A stretch of 43,234 bases of DNA, taken from Muribaculaceae bacterium. Its GTDB lineage: Bacteria > Bacteroidota > Bacteroidia > Bacteroidales > Muribaculaceae. Below, one piece after another: positions 8,386 to 16,325 of this stretch. The translations under genes were made by a program, and so were the position numbers. The stretch covers positions 1 to 43,234 of the forward strand of contig JAIDYR010000036.1 in the NCBI GenBank assembly GCA_029057985.1, written 5' to 3'. Each line of letters opens with the position of its first letter. Positions within the stretch are counted from its first letter, which is position 1. The notes under the pieces are model-generated. The model was not told the origin of the DNA, searched no databases, and saw only the letters and a program-made list of their open reading frames with translations.

Positions 8386-8778
8386 TTATATATTCATAAT
8401 CTCGGCGAACGCGCCGCAAATAATCAGTATTGCATAAATAACACCTCCGACCAGACCGCAGGCCGCACTGACAATCGACCATGTCTTAGCCTTCTGAGCC
8501 GACTGATAGGCTTCATTATAGCGGCCGCTCTGCCAGAGATTATCTACCTTCGATGCATATATGATGGCAACGATACCGAAAGGCAGGCAGCATAGCAGAG
8601 TCGTCAGGATTGCCCATACCATATTGCTGTTCGGAGGCTGCGGTCCGCCGGGTTGCGGTCCGTAAGGCTGTTGCGGACCATAGGGTTGCTGAGGACCATA
8701 AGGTTGTTGAGGGCCATAGCCTTGCTGCTGACCATATTGCTGCCGAGGATCGTATTGATGATTGTATTGATTTTCCAT
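8386..8778 (-). CDS. CD225/dispanin-like membrane protein
   Basis: 130 residues. Residues 1-50 are a Gln/Pro/Gly/Tyr-rich tail with four tandem YGPQQP-type hexamers. Then come a first hydrophobic helix (~53-76, with CCLPFGIVAIIYASK) and a second (~98-123). The CCxPxG-(x)n-YASKV pattern matches the CD225/dispanin (IFITM-like) family. Bacterial members are unstudied; eukaryotic ones alter membrane curvature and fusion. The tail is disordered and could vary in repeat number. The gene is 50 bp upstream of DUF2752 on the same strand. Confidence 0.8.
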   Translation of the reverse strand: MENQYNHQYDPRQQYGQQQGYGPQQPYGPQQPYGPQQPYGPQPGGPQPPNSNMVWAILTTLLCCLPFGIVAIIYASKVDNLWQSGRYNEAYQSAQKAKTWSIVSAACGLVGGVIYAILIICGAFAEIMNI

Positions 8779-8886
8779 GTCGTCGCTGTTTTATAAGAGG
8801 TGATCGATTAATCAAAATGTAAAATTACTAAATTTCCATCAAGCCTCCAAATTTTCAATCACATTACTCTGATTTTCTGCATTTCT

Positions 8887-9555
8887 CTAATCTACGCTGA
8901 CGATATTCTCCTTGAAGTTGCAGGCCTTCGCGTGGCGACCCATCAAAGTTTTGGCCAATGAGATGATTCCATCTGCATCAGCGGCCGGATCGAAAAGATG
9001 GATGGTCATGACGAGTTGCCGGGTCGATGAAGAGATCTTCGTGCGCTCGTTATCACTTGTCGGAGTGCCGATTCCGCCCCTGCTATCCCTGACGATAGGC
9101 AAGCCCTCGACGTTGAGCGGGCCACGTCCGATCCCTTCGTAGGGTTCTTCATGGCGCCCGATGCCTACGCTCAGACAGTCGCCCTCCACTTTGTCGCGAT
9201 CGAAGCATCCCACTGAGCAACCCGTCATCAGCGATAGCTGATTGCCCGCATCTACGAGCGAATCGACGTTGTAAAGACCCAGGCCGCGGACTATGCGTCG
9301 CATAAGCTGCTCCTGCGAGGGTCGATACCGGTTGGGATCCTTCCCACATATCTTATAAGCCCTCCGGGTCGCTACGATAGGAGCCTGCTTATTGATATCC
9401 TCCACCTTAAGGCGCGAGGCAATGCCGGCGGCAAGTTCATCCATCTCCTTCTTCTGCGCGTCGGATGTAGGTTCAACCTTCACATCCGCCTCAATCAGAA
9501 TTACCCGATATTCAGGCAATCTTGATGCAAAATCTTCCTCAATTATCAGATTCAT
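8887..9555 (-). CDS. B3/B4 tRNA-binding-domain protein
   Basis: 222 residues that form a free-standing B3/B4 domain, the editing-like domain of phenylalanyl-tRNA synthetase beta. The diagnostic segment is ATRRAYKICGKDPNRYRPS, followed by GLYNVDSLVDAGN, and later GIGRHEEPYEGIG. Stand-alone B3/B4 proteins may clear mischarged tRNA or bind amino acids, but their activity is not settled. There is no signal peptide, so it is cytosolic. It lies 41 bp downstream of the DUF3298 gene on the same strand. Confidence 0.85.
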   Translation of the reverse strand: MNLIIEEDFASRLPEYRVILIEADVKVEPTSDAQKKEMDELAAGIASRLKVEDINKQAPIVATRRAYKICGKDPNRYRPSQEQLMRRIVRGLGLYNVDSLVDAGNQLSLMTGCSVGCFDRDKVEGDCLSVGIGRHEEPYEGIGRGPLNVEGLPIVRDSRGGIGTPTSDNERTKISSSTRQLVMTIHLFDPAADADGIISLAKTLMGRHAKACNFKENIVSVD

Positions 9556-9596
9556 AATCCGGATTTGAATTTTAAGTATCGACAGAGAATCTTATA

Positions 9597-10460
9597 TTAA
9601 TTGAAGAATTGAAGAGCCTTGCCCGAACAAAGTTTACGAGCATTTGCTACGGGAATTATAGATTTGGGCATTCCCGAGGCGTAGGGTACTATTTCGTAAA
9701 CACTGTACTGTATATTCAACCCATTGGCATCCACATACGGAGTAGCTCCTTCAGATCCGGGATAGTCAACATTTAGATCATACAGGATATCTTTCAGATC
9801 ATCGACACTTACCTCCATAGTTCGCGCCAGACCGGCTAAGATATACGGTCTCATTACGCTGATCGACGGCAACATGGAATATGTCAGATATGATCCGTCG
9901 GATGTCAGGAAAGATCTACCTTCTTCCCAAGGCATCTCATGGGTCCCACCAGAATAGATGTAACCGCTGTCCTGGAAAGTGATGACGTCATTATCACTAT
10001 ATAAGACGTTAACTTTTTGTTCTATTATCTCGCCATTCATTCCGAAACTTCCCTTACTCTTATACGGACGGATAGCTTTCTGAAGAAAAGTCTCCGGGGT
10101 CTCATTCGTAGCAAAACTATATGTGGCTTTATTACCCTTTCCGTCGGAAATATATACCGCATCGACGATATATTTCTTAAGAGCATTTACGATTCCCTCA
10201 TTCCCGGCGATAGGGAACTCTATCGCGATGACTGATTCACCCTTCTTTACAGTAAAATCCTGAGTCGAAAGTCCGTTGCTGTAGTTATGCACGTTGCCGG
10301 CTACAACTTTTGCAGCGGAAGCCTGCGATGATTTCTTAGTAGCGGTGGTACGAGTCTTGCTGCGCGAAGCAGATTTCTTAGTGACAGCCTCAGCCGATAC
10401 TGCTGCGCCCCCGACAAGCACAGCCGCAAGCGCAAATCCAAGTAATGATCTTAATTTCAT
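9597..10460 (-). CDS. Secreted DUF3298/RsiV-like protein
   Basis: 287 residues. The signal peptide spans about 1-24 and is followed by a Lys/Ser/Thr-rich linker. The C-terminal half has the DUF3298 hallmarks: SGGTHEMPWEEGRSFLTSDG and the closing YEIVPYASGMPKS. In RsiV this domain binds lysozyme, but most family members have no known ligand. It is expected in the periplasm. It lies 9 bp downstream of the GH53 gene, so the two are probably cotranscribed. Confidence 0.75.
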   Translation of the reverse strand: MKLRSLLGFALAAVLVGGAAVSAEAVTKKSASRSKTRTTATKKSSQASAAKVVAGNVHNYSNGLSTQDFTVKKGESVIAIEFPIAGNEGIVNALKKYIVDAVYISDGKGNKATYSFATNETPETFLQKAIRPYKSKGSFGMNGEIIEQKVNVLYSDNDVITFQDSGYIYSGGTHEMPWEEGRSFLTSDGSYLTYSMLPSISVMRPYILAGLARTMEVSVDDLKDILYDLNVDYPGSEGATPYVDANGLNIQYSVYEIVPYASGMPKSIIPVANARKLCSGKALQFFN

Positions 10461-10469
10461 ATTTGCAAT

Positions 10470-11735
10470 TTAATATACTTTTTTAATATAAATTTTCTTG
10501 CCTGAAGATAGGACATTGATGCCGTGAGCAGGATACATAAGCCGGCGCCCCGAAAGATCATAGCGGATAGCCTCATCTTCAGATTCCCCCTCAACCGAAA
10601 TTTCTTCAACCGCATCAGCCGCCGATGCAAAGCGGCATATCGCCTTCAATGCAGGCAAAGCACGCCCGGTGGTAGAATCAAACAACGGCGCATTATACCA
10701 TCCCGAAAGCGACGTGCCATATGCATTATATTCCAGCCACCACCAGAACAGCCCATCGACAGCCTTATGACGAAGCAACATCCCGACCAGGTCCTCGGCA
10801 AAACGCTCCTGACCCTCCTCGGAATAAGGATAATCCACAGGACAACTTGTGCCCGGGACTTCCCATTTATAGGAATATCCGGTCTCCACGACCATAATCC
10901 GCTTATCGGAAAAATTCTTCTCCAGCGACTCTATAGCCTTCTCCAGCGACGACAACGGCCCATGAAAATATGGATAATAACTCAGGCCGATTATATCATA
11001 ATCTATATCCATATCATTCATTCGCCTATAAAAATTATCCTGTACAGGGATATCGGCCGTGCGCTCCGTATGCAACACTATCATAGCGTCAGGGGCGACT
11101 TCCCGACATGCCAGAATCGCATTCTTAAGAAGATTTCCGAGTCTGAGCCAATTGGCCTCACTCCCGAGAAAAGTTTTCTTCTGCTCCGATGCCGGAGTCC
11201 CTTCCGGACCCCAAAGCATCCCATAGCTGATCTCATTGCCGGGCTGAATGAAATCCGGAGTGATTCCGGCCTCTGAAAGAGTAATGAGCGATTGGCGGGT
11301 ATACCGATAGATCTCATCATTCAATTCTGCATCCGTCAGTCCGGCCCATTGGCGAGGAGTATATTGCTGAGCCGGATCGGCCCACGTGTCGGAATAATGG
11401 AAATCAATCATCAGAGCCATTCCCGCCTGCTTGATTCTCCGGCATAGAGGGATGACACTCTCAATCGTCTGGCATGCATTAGGATCCTTATCCTTCCCTT
11501 TATAATCCTCAGGATTTACGAAGACCCGCACCCTCATAGCGTTCATTCCCTCATCGCCAAGGAAAGGGATCAGATCCGCGACAGGACGCCCCTCGGGATC
11601 AAGATAGCGACTTCCGGCTTCCTCGTATTCAGGCAGCAACGATATGTCGCCTCCGACATATCTCTTCTCCTGACCAAAGACTGAGAATCCAAACTCCGCC
11701 AATATCATCAATAGCAATAGCAATCCATTATTCAT
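10470..11735 (-). CDS. Glycoside hydrolase family 53, endo-beta-1,4-galactanase
   Basis: 421 residues with a signal peptide (1-21). The GH53 (beta/alpha)8 barrel is seen from GGDISLLPEYEE and RVRVFVNPEDY through DFHYSDTWADP. The acid/base Glu is in QPGNEIS (residue ~168) and the nucleophile Glu in VVETGYSYKW (~283). The enzyme cleaves beta-1,4-galactan side chains of type I rhamnogalacturonan. The last ~50 residues (YDLSGRRL...GKKIYIKKVY) form a short C-terminal tail of the secretion-sorting kind often seen on Bacteroidota secreted proteins. It is the only obvious glycan-degrading gene here; no SusC/SusD pair is nearby. Confidence 0.9.
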   Translation of the reverse strand: MNNGLLLLLMILAEFGFSVFGQEKRYVGGDISLLPEYEEAGSRYLDPEGRPVADLIPFLGDEGMNAMRVRVFVNPEDYKGKDKDPNACQTIESVIPLCRRIKQAGMALMIDFHYSDTWADPAQQYTPRQWAGLTDAELNDEIYRYTRQSLITLSEAGITPDFIQPGNEISYGMLWGPEGTPASEQKKTFLGSEANWLRLGNLLKNAILACREVAPDAMIVLHTERTADIPVQDNFYRRMNDMDIDYDIIGLSYYPYFHGPLSSLEKAIESLEKNFSDKRIMVVETGYSYKWEVPGTSCPVDYPYSEEGQERFAEDLVGMLLRHKAVDGLFWWWLEYNAYGTSLSGWYNAPLFDSTTGRALPALKAICRFASAADAVEEISVEGESEDEAIRYDLSGRRLMYPAHGINVLSSGKKIYIKKVY

Positions 11736-11742
11736 AATTGAC

Positions 11743-12126
11743 TCAATTTACTCCGAGCAACTCAATATCAAAAACGAGGGTTGAATCCCCCGGTATGCCG
11801 GGTTGGCTACGCTTACCATAACCCATTGATGCAGGAATATAAACTTCCCAACGGTCGCCAATCTGCATCTGCTGGAGAGCTATCGTCCATCCCGGAATAA
11901 GATCACGCAGACGGAATGCCGGCGCTACCCCGCCCCGGCTGCTGTCAAAACGCTTGCCATTGATCAATCTTCCGTCATAATGCACCGTCACCACACTATT
12001 ACGATTCGGCTTTACGCCTCCCTTACCTGACTTAATCACCCGATAACAGATCCCGTTAGCCAATTCCTTCACCCCCTCCTCAGCCGCCTTATCACGCAGC
12101 CAATCCAAATTTTTCTGCTTATACAT
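11743..12126 (-). CDS. FKBP-type peptidyl-prolyl cis-trans isomerase
   Basis: 127 residues. The FKBP core is clear: VTVHYDGRLINGKRFDSS, then LIPGWTIALQQMQIGDRWEVYIPASMGYG and the closing STLVFDIELLGV. Aromatic pocket residues are kept. It lacks a signal peptide and has only a short N-terminal extension, so it is probably cytosolic. It catalyses prolyl-bond isomerisation during folding. It lies 7 bp upstream of the GH53 gene on the same strand and is probably cotranscribed with it. Confidence 0.92.
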   Translation of the reverse strand: MYKQKNLDWLRDKAAEEGVKELANGICYRVIKSGKGGVKPNRNSVVTVHYDGRLINGKRFDSSRGGVAPAFRLRDLIPGWTIALQQMQIGDRWEVYIPASMGYGKRSQPGIPGDSTLVFDIELLGVN

Positions 12127-12250
12127 TACTTCGAATACATTACTTCAACTTAGCAGTCATTCAATTTTTCCCAATCCCCTATTCCCTTAAGCCCCCTTCC
12201 TGTCTTCTCCCCGATCTTGATTGTGGTCCGACCGAAGGGAGGACAAAATC

Positions 12251-13120
12251 CTATCCCCCTGTCTTCAGGATCTCAAGCGGGACTCCTCCAATAATCGCCG
12301 CAGCTTCCGAATAAGAACTCCAGTAAGACCCGAAGATACCCTTCGAGCGCGAAAGAATCAGCATCTCAGCCGCGGCATCAAGCATCCCTTCCGGAGTAGA
12401 GCGCTCAGCCGGACGCCGATTATACCGGATTGCATCGCCGAATTTAATCCCGAACCGCGTCTTCACCTCCTGGCTATCAGTAGCTAAGAAGATTCTTACT
12501 TTAGGATTCTCCGTCAGCAAATCCTCAATCTTACGTTCGAAGACCTCTATCGGACTATTGGCAATCGAGAGATGATTATCAGTCTGCCGGATATGCATAC
12601 CATAATCAAAATGCTGCATATCTCCCTGCAACTCGCGGGCCCGCCGCTCAACCTTTGCCGAAAACCGGAAAAGATTCCGATACAGCTCCTCCGGGAAAGG
12701 ATAAAACGACTGTCCCGAGAAAATCAGCACATTCCGTCCCATCCCCTCTCCTGCATCCTTAACCTTTCGGAGCAACTCCTTCGGATGCTCCCCATACCAT
12801 TCTGAATTCACATTATCATATACCCTGACTCCATACTTCGGAGCCTGCAGCAAAGCCGGCAGAAAGAGATTCCTCTTCCCCGGCGGCAAGACACTGAATC
12901 TCCCCCACGCGCCTCGCAGAGACCTGACCTCAAACGGCAACGACCTTACCGGCGGAGCCTCAAAGAGATCCCCGAATTCCCCCATCAATTCATCGCATAC
13001 ACTCCAAAGCACACGAAGTTCAGCTCCCGCATCCTCCGCGAGAGCCACTCCCGCTGCGACAGCCCTCATCCTGTTAGCCAATCCGCCGGCCGCCGCCACA
13101 TCAATCCGCTGCTTCCTCAT
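12251..13120 (-). CDS. Probable glycosyltransferase, fucosyltransferase-like
   Basis: 289 residues, cytosolic by sequence. The N-terminal AAGGLANRMRAVAAGVALA resembles the G-G-x-x-N-x-(L/M) loop of fucosyltransferase-type enzymes. The later motifs are HIRQTDN (an HxR-type loop), IFLATDSQEVK and SKGIFGSYWSSYSEAAA, which parallel the three sugar-nucleotide motifs of the GT11/GT23/GT37 fold. A role in surface glycan synthesis is therefore likely, but donor and acceptor are unknown and the family match is by eye. No other glycosyltransferases lie nearby, so it is an orphan. Confidence 0.5.
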   Translation of the reverse strand: MRKQRIDVAAAGGLANRMRAVAAGVALAEDAGAELRVLWSVCDELMGEFGDLFEAPPVRSLPFEVRSLRGAWGRFSVLPPGKRNLFLPALLQAPKYGVRVYDNVNSEWYGEHPKELLRKVKDAGEGMGRNVLIFSGQSFYPFPEELYRNLFRFSAKVERRARELQGDMQHFDYGMHIRQTDNHLSIANSPIEVFERKIEDLLTENPKVRIFLATDSQEVKTRFGIKFGDAIRYNRRPAERSTPEGMLDAAAEMLILSRSKGIFGSYWSSYSEAAAIIGGVPLEILKTGG

Positions 13121-13256
13121 AAAATTACGTACTATCTGAGTCCATCCAATTCCGACCCGATCCCATCCGAACGTAAAGTTACTCCAAAACTACCGTTCCA
13201 CCAAATAATCCCCCAAAAAATCCTCTTATATTCGCCATTCTCAAAATACTTAAGTT

Positions 13257-14192
13257 ATGACAAATATCAAAAATCCCAACGCCAATACCATCACGCCCTC
13301 CAACACTACCGGACTTTTCCTCTACATGGCCTCCATCATCCGTCGGCTACGACAAAACGGTCAACTCCGTACGGCCGAGACATATCAATCCGCCCTCAAC
13401 AGTTTCCGCCGCTTCAGAAATTGCAAAGATCTCCGCCTTGCTGATATAGAATCCAACACGATGCAGGATTATCAGGCATGGCTGCGCAGTAACGATTTGA
13501 CACAAAACACTATATCTTTCTACCTCCGCATACTGCGAGCTACTTATAACCGCGCGGTCGACGAAGATTTAATATCTGACCGCCGACCCTTCCGCCGAGT
13601 ATATACCGGAATCGACAAAACATTTAAGAGAGCTCTCCCCCTTACCGTTATAAAGAAAATTTACCGTCTTGATCTTTCAGATAGTCCTGAACTTGACTTC
13701 GCACGCGATATGTTTATAATCAGTTTCATGTTGCGGGGAATGAGTTTTATCGACATGGCCTATCTTCTTAAATCCGATCTATGCGGAGGATATATCACAT
13801 ATCGCCGAAGCAAGACCGGACAGCAACTTAATATACAATGGACGTCAAAGATGGCCGCGATTCTTTCAAAGTATCCTGAAAACCGCAGCCCATACCTTCT
13901 ACCCATTATCAGGCGCGACGACATCAATCCTCGTTACGCCTACAAAAACATGGGCTACAACATCAACCATAATCTCAAACGCATAGCCAAACTTTTAAAT
14001 ATCCCAATTCCGCTCACCCTATACGTTGCCCGCCACAGTTGGGCTTCCGCCGCGCAATCTAAGGGGATCCCACTCCCCCTTATAAGCGAAGGGCTCGGCC
14101 ACGATAATCAAGTGACAACCCAGATATATCTTGCCAGCCTTGACACGTCCGCCATCGATCAAGCCAACTCCCTCATTCTTCGCGACCTCTGA
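13257..14192 (+). CDS. Tyrosine recombinase (site-specific integrase), probable invertase of the adjacent switch
   Basis: 311 residues. An N-terminal SAM-like DNA-binding domain covers ~20-105. The catalytic domain has Arg160 (LRGMSF), Lys186 (RRSKTGQ), Arg259-His260 (YVARHSWAS, with Tyr in the first box II position as is usual in Bacteroidota enzymes), His282 (GLGHDNQ) and the nucleophile Tyr291 (TTQIYLAS). All are present, so it should be active. It stands alone without phage, excisionase or transfer genes. A hairpin terminator follows and then, 88 bp after its stop, a 13-bp inverted-repeat segment carrying a promoter. Bacteroidota use such orphan recombinases to flip promoters, so I infer that it controls cluster A. 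Confidence 0.9.
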   Translation: MTNIKNPNANTITPSNTTGLFLYMASIIRRLRQNGQLRTAETYQSALNSFRRFRNCKDLRLADIESNTMQDYQAWLRSNDLTQNTISFYLRILRATYNRAVDEDLISDRRPFRRVYTGIDKTFKRALPLTVIKKIYRLDLSDSPELDFARDMFIISFMLRGMSFIDMAYLLKSDLCGGYITYRRSKTGQQLNIQWTSKMAAILSKYPENRSPYLLPIIRRDDINPRYAYKNMGYNINHNLKRIAKLLNIPIPLTLYVARHSWASAAQSKGIPLPLISEGLGHDNQVTTQIYLASLDTSAIDQANSLILRDL

Positions 14193-14229
14193 CATCACCG
14201 TCACTTTAGCCACTATCCACAAAACACGA

Positions 14230-14254
14230 ATCGGCCACTTCATCAGCGGCCGAT
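14230..14254 (+). terminator. Terminator hairpin after the recombinase gene
   Basis: ATCGGCC (14230-14236) pairs perfectly with GGCCGAT (14248-14254) around an 11-nt loop, 37 bp past the stop. The tail CAATCCTTCTTCTCTC is pyrimidine-rich. It would separate recombinase transcription from cluster A. Confidence 0.5.
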
Positions 14255-14280
14255 CAATCCTTCTTCTCTCATCCAAATCT

Positions 14281-14293
14281 CTTGATAAGAGAT
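14281..14293 (+). repeat. Left inverted repeat of the putative invertible segment
   Basis: CTTGATAAGAGAT, whose exact reverse complement lies at 14462-14474. It is centred on a small dyad (ATCTCTT-GAT-AAGAGAT, 14277-14293), the layout of a tyrosine-recombinase core site: two arms around a short crossover spacer. A 15-bp direct repeat (TCATCCAAATCTCTT) starts at 14269 here and at 14454 on the other side. Confidence 0.7.
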
Positions 14294-14306
14294 ACTTAAA
14301 TATGCG

Positions 14307-14338
14307 CAAAGATATTAAAAAGTTTTGGAAATAGCAAA
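14307..14338 (-). promoter_or_regulatory. Bacteroidota promoter inside the invertible segment, pointing left
   Basis: On the minus strand TTTG (14335-14338), a 20-nt spacer and TATCTTTG (14307-14314) match the Bacteroidota consensus exactly. As it stands it fires toward the 3' end of the recombinase gene and drives no sense gene. Confidence 0.75.
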
Positions 14339-14461
14339 AATATAGGGACTTAAAAATGTCTACAATTTGATGACTCCCGCATAATAAGATAAATATTTAC
14401 AATCCTTTTTATTGATCTAAACCATATAATATTGAACATAAACGCATTACATATCATCCAA

Positions 14462-14474
14462 ATCTCTTATCAAG
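14462..14474 (-). repeat. Right inverted repeat of the putative invertible segment
   Basis: ATCTCTTATCAAG, the exact reverse complement of 14281-14293. It ends 13 bp before the start codon of the first cluster A gene, so the ribosome-binding region lies outside the flipping DNA. Confidence 0.7.
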
Positions 14475-14487
14475 CGAATATTAACTT

Positions 14488-15831
14488 ATGACTAAAAAAA
14501 ACACTATAATAATATTAATAGCTCTAATATTTTGTCTATTTTTTCTTGCAATATTGTCATTGGGAGGATGTAATCCAGACTGCGATGGAGAAGCCTGCTG
14601 GAAAGAAATTGGATTCGCTACCAAAAAAGATTACCAACATAGAGATTCCATATTTTTAGCCAACAATCCATCTTTAGCGAATCGGGTAAATGTCTATATC
14701 GAAAATTCTGCGAGTATGGATGGATATGTAGATGGGCATACATCTTTTAAAACCACCATCCATCGATTTTGCGGTCATTTAAAAGCTGATGTACTGAGAG
14801 ATGGAAAAAATTTTAATTATTGCTTCATCAATTCAGACACAATTATTCCTATACCGCTAAAAAACGACAATTATACCAAAGATCTAACCTCAGAATCATT
14901 TAAGATTAAGGGAGGCGATCGGGCCAATTCGGATATTATTGGTTTGATTCGTAAAGTTGTCAATACCACAAACCCCGGAGAAATTTCAATGTTCGTAAGT
15001 GACTGCGTATATTCCCCCGAACCTTCAGAAGATATTTTCAAAGCCCTGAGCATACAACAGACGGACATGAATAATATACTGAAAGAGAAGTATAAAAGTA
15101 ATAGCAACTTCGGTGTATTATTATTCCGTATGGTATCGGATTTTAATGGCATTTATTATACAAAGACTAACGCGCATATTCCCATTAATAGAGGACAAAG
15201 ACCTTATTTTATATGGTTTTTTGGTGACCAAAGTATATTAAGCAGTGTATACCATTCCATCTTAAGTGTTGTGCAAGAAGAAAAGGCAGAATACTTAGTC
15301 GGCATACCGGGATATACATATCTACCTTACAAGACTATTGGTTCGCCTCATCCATATCATTACACCGGAACCAAAGCAGACACGGAACAAGATAGTGTAA
15401 GCTTCTATAATTGCAAGTTTGAAGCAGATCTTAGTTATCTACCTATAAGTAATAAATATATCCAAGACATATCCAACTATACTACGCCATCCAAGAGGAT
15501 TTGGGAATTAACAAAAATCGAAGTTCTTACGCAAGATATAGGGGGAAAACTTAAAAAAAATGAAATCCCTTACAACATGAAGTATTCACTAAGAATTTTT
15601 GGTAAATATAATAATTCTATTCCAAAACGTAAAATAGAGATATCTCTGAAATCCATGCTCGATGAATTACCAGATTGGGTTACAAAATATGATGATCCGA
15701 AAGGTGATGATTACAACAACGGATACATTCCAGACAAACAAAGAACTTTTGGGCTAAAAAGTTTAGTAGAAGGCATAAGGGATTTCTATGGAGAATCGAA
15801 CTACGTCACTTTTAATATTTTAGTAAACTAA
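14488..15831 (+). CDS. Cluster A vWA-like lipoprotein
   Basis: 447 residues. The N-terminus is a hydrophobic helix ending at LGGC (Cys ~28), a likely lipobox or membrane anchor. A Rossmann-like vWA domain follows: the strand VNVYIENSASMDGY (residues ~68-80) occupies the MIDAS position, where the usual DxSxS is ExSxS-like (Glu-Asn-Ser-Ala-Ser). Later strands include ISMFVSDCVYSPEPS. The counterpart in cluster B (39642-41144) has the same order of anchor, vWA and C-terminal beta region. vWA domains bind metal-dependent protein partners; the ligand is unknown. It is the first gene of the cluster A operon, right after the invertible promoter. Confidence 0.65.
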   Translation: MTKKNTIIILIALIFCLFFLAILSLGGCNPDCDGEACWKEIGFATKKDYQHRDSIFLANNPSLANRVNVYIENSASMDGYVDGHTSFKTTIHRFCGHLKADVLRDGKNFNYCFINSDTIIPIPLKNDNYTKDLTSESFKIKGGDRANSDIIGLIRKVVNTTNPGEISMFVSDCVYSPEPSEDIFKALSIQQTDMNNILKEKYKSNSNFGVLLFRMVSDFNGIYYTKTNAHIPINRGQRPYFIWFFGDQSILSSVYHSILSVVQEEKAEYLVGIPGYTYLPYKTIGSPHPYHYTGTKADTEQDSVSFYNCKFEADLSYLPISNKYIQDISNYTTPSKRIWELTKIEVLTQDIGGKLKKNEIPYNMKYSLRIFGKYNNSIPKRKIEISLKSMLDELPDWVTKYDDPKGDDYNNGYIPDKQRTFGLKSLVEGIRDFYGESNYVTFNILVN

Positions 15832-15845
15832 CCTTATTTATACTT

Positions 15846-16319
15846 ATGAATAGTTTCTTTATAACGATCTATCGCTGGTTTTGCGATTCGTCACTGGATG
15901 CTTTCAAATACATGAAACGCATAGACGTCGACGGTGAGATGCTAAGTAGCATGATGCCTACTATTGGATGGACTGCTTTGATTATATCAGTACTCATGGC
16001 AGTGGCATTCTACATTTGGCCAATAAATCATCCAAGATTTAAAGCTTGGTGGGCATGGATGATCATGATAGCTATAAATGCTGCAATAAATTTCGGGCTC
16101 ACATTTGCTTTCCTCAGCAATAGAATTGCTTCAATCAAAAATAACACTATTATTTTTGACGAATTTGCCGACACAAACGGCAACTTCTCAATAGCAATGA
16201 TTAATCAAATTAGTTTAGCCACAGCAAACGCATGTGTCAGCATACTCTTCTTTTGTGGAGCCAGTCTGATCCTCACATGGTTTAGCTCCAACTGTAAATA
16301 TTCACCTTTCAGAGCTTAA
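15846..16319 (+). CDS. Cluster A small three-helix membrane protein
   Basis: 157 residues with hydrophobic segments near 40-60, 72-95 and 125-150. The short loop after helix 1 (PINHPRFKAWW) and the basic, aromatic C-terminus recall the protein at 39212-39553, which occupies the same position in cluster B (KPRDPG...RRLWFW and a TWF ending). I recognise no named family. It probably acts as an inner-membrane adaptor for the tubulin-like and actin-like proteins that follow. The spacing is 14 bp from the vWA gene and 6 bp to the next gene. Confidence 0.6.
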   Translation: MNSFFITIYRWFCDSSLDAFKYMKRIDVDGEMLSSMMPTIGWTALIISVLMAVAFYIWPINHPRFKAWWAWMIMIAINAAINFGLTFAFLSNRIASIKNNTIIFDEFADTNGNFSIAMINQISLATANACVSILFFCGASLILTWFSSNCKYSPFRA

Positions 16320-16325
16320 AATTCT

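Larger units (their letters stand above)
14281..14474. promoter_or_regulatory. Putative invertible promoter segment controlling cluster A (OFF orientation)
   Basis: 194 bp bounded by exact 13-bp inverted repeats, between a tyrosine recombinase gene and the first gene of cluster A (ATG 14488). The only strong promoter inside points left, away from the cluster. On inversion its -7 box would fall at about 14441-14448, some 40 bp before the ATG. In the present orientation the plus strand has no TTTG/TAnnTTTG pair with correct spacing. If the segment flips, the left site becomes a 33-bp perfect dyad, because the 15-bp direct repeats become inverted. Confidence 0.7.

Noticed and set aside
13257-14192. 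Prophage or conjugative element integrase
   Set aside because: No phage structural, excisionase, relaxase or transfer genes lie nearby, and no attachment-site repeats at the cluster ends were found; local promoter inversion fits better.
14360-14400. Plus-strand promoter for cluster A in the present orientation
   Set aside because: TTTG at 14366-14369 has no TAnnTTTG at the correct spacing; the sequence there (TAAATATT) fails the consensus.
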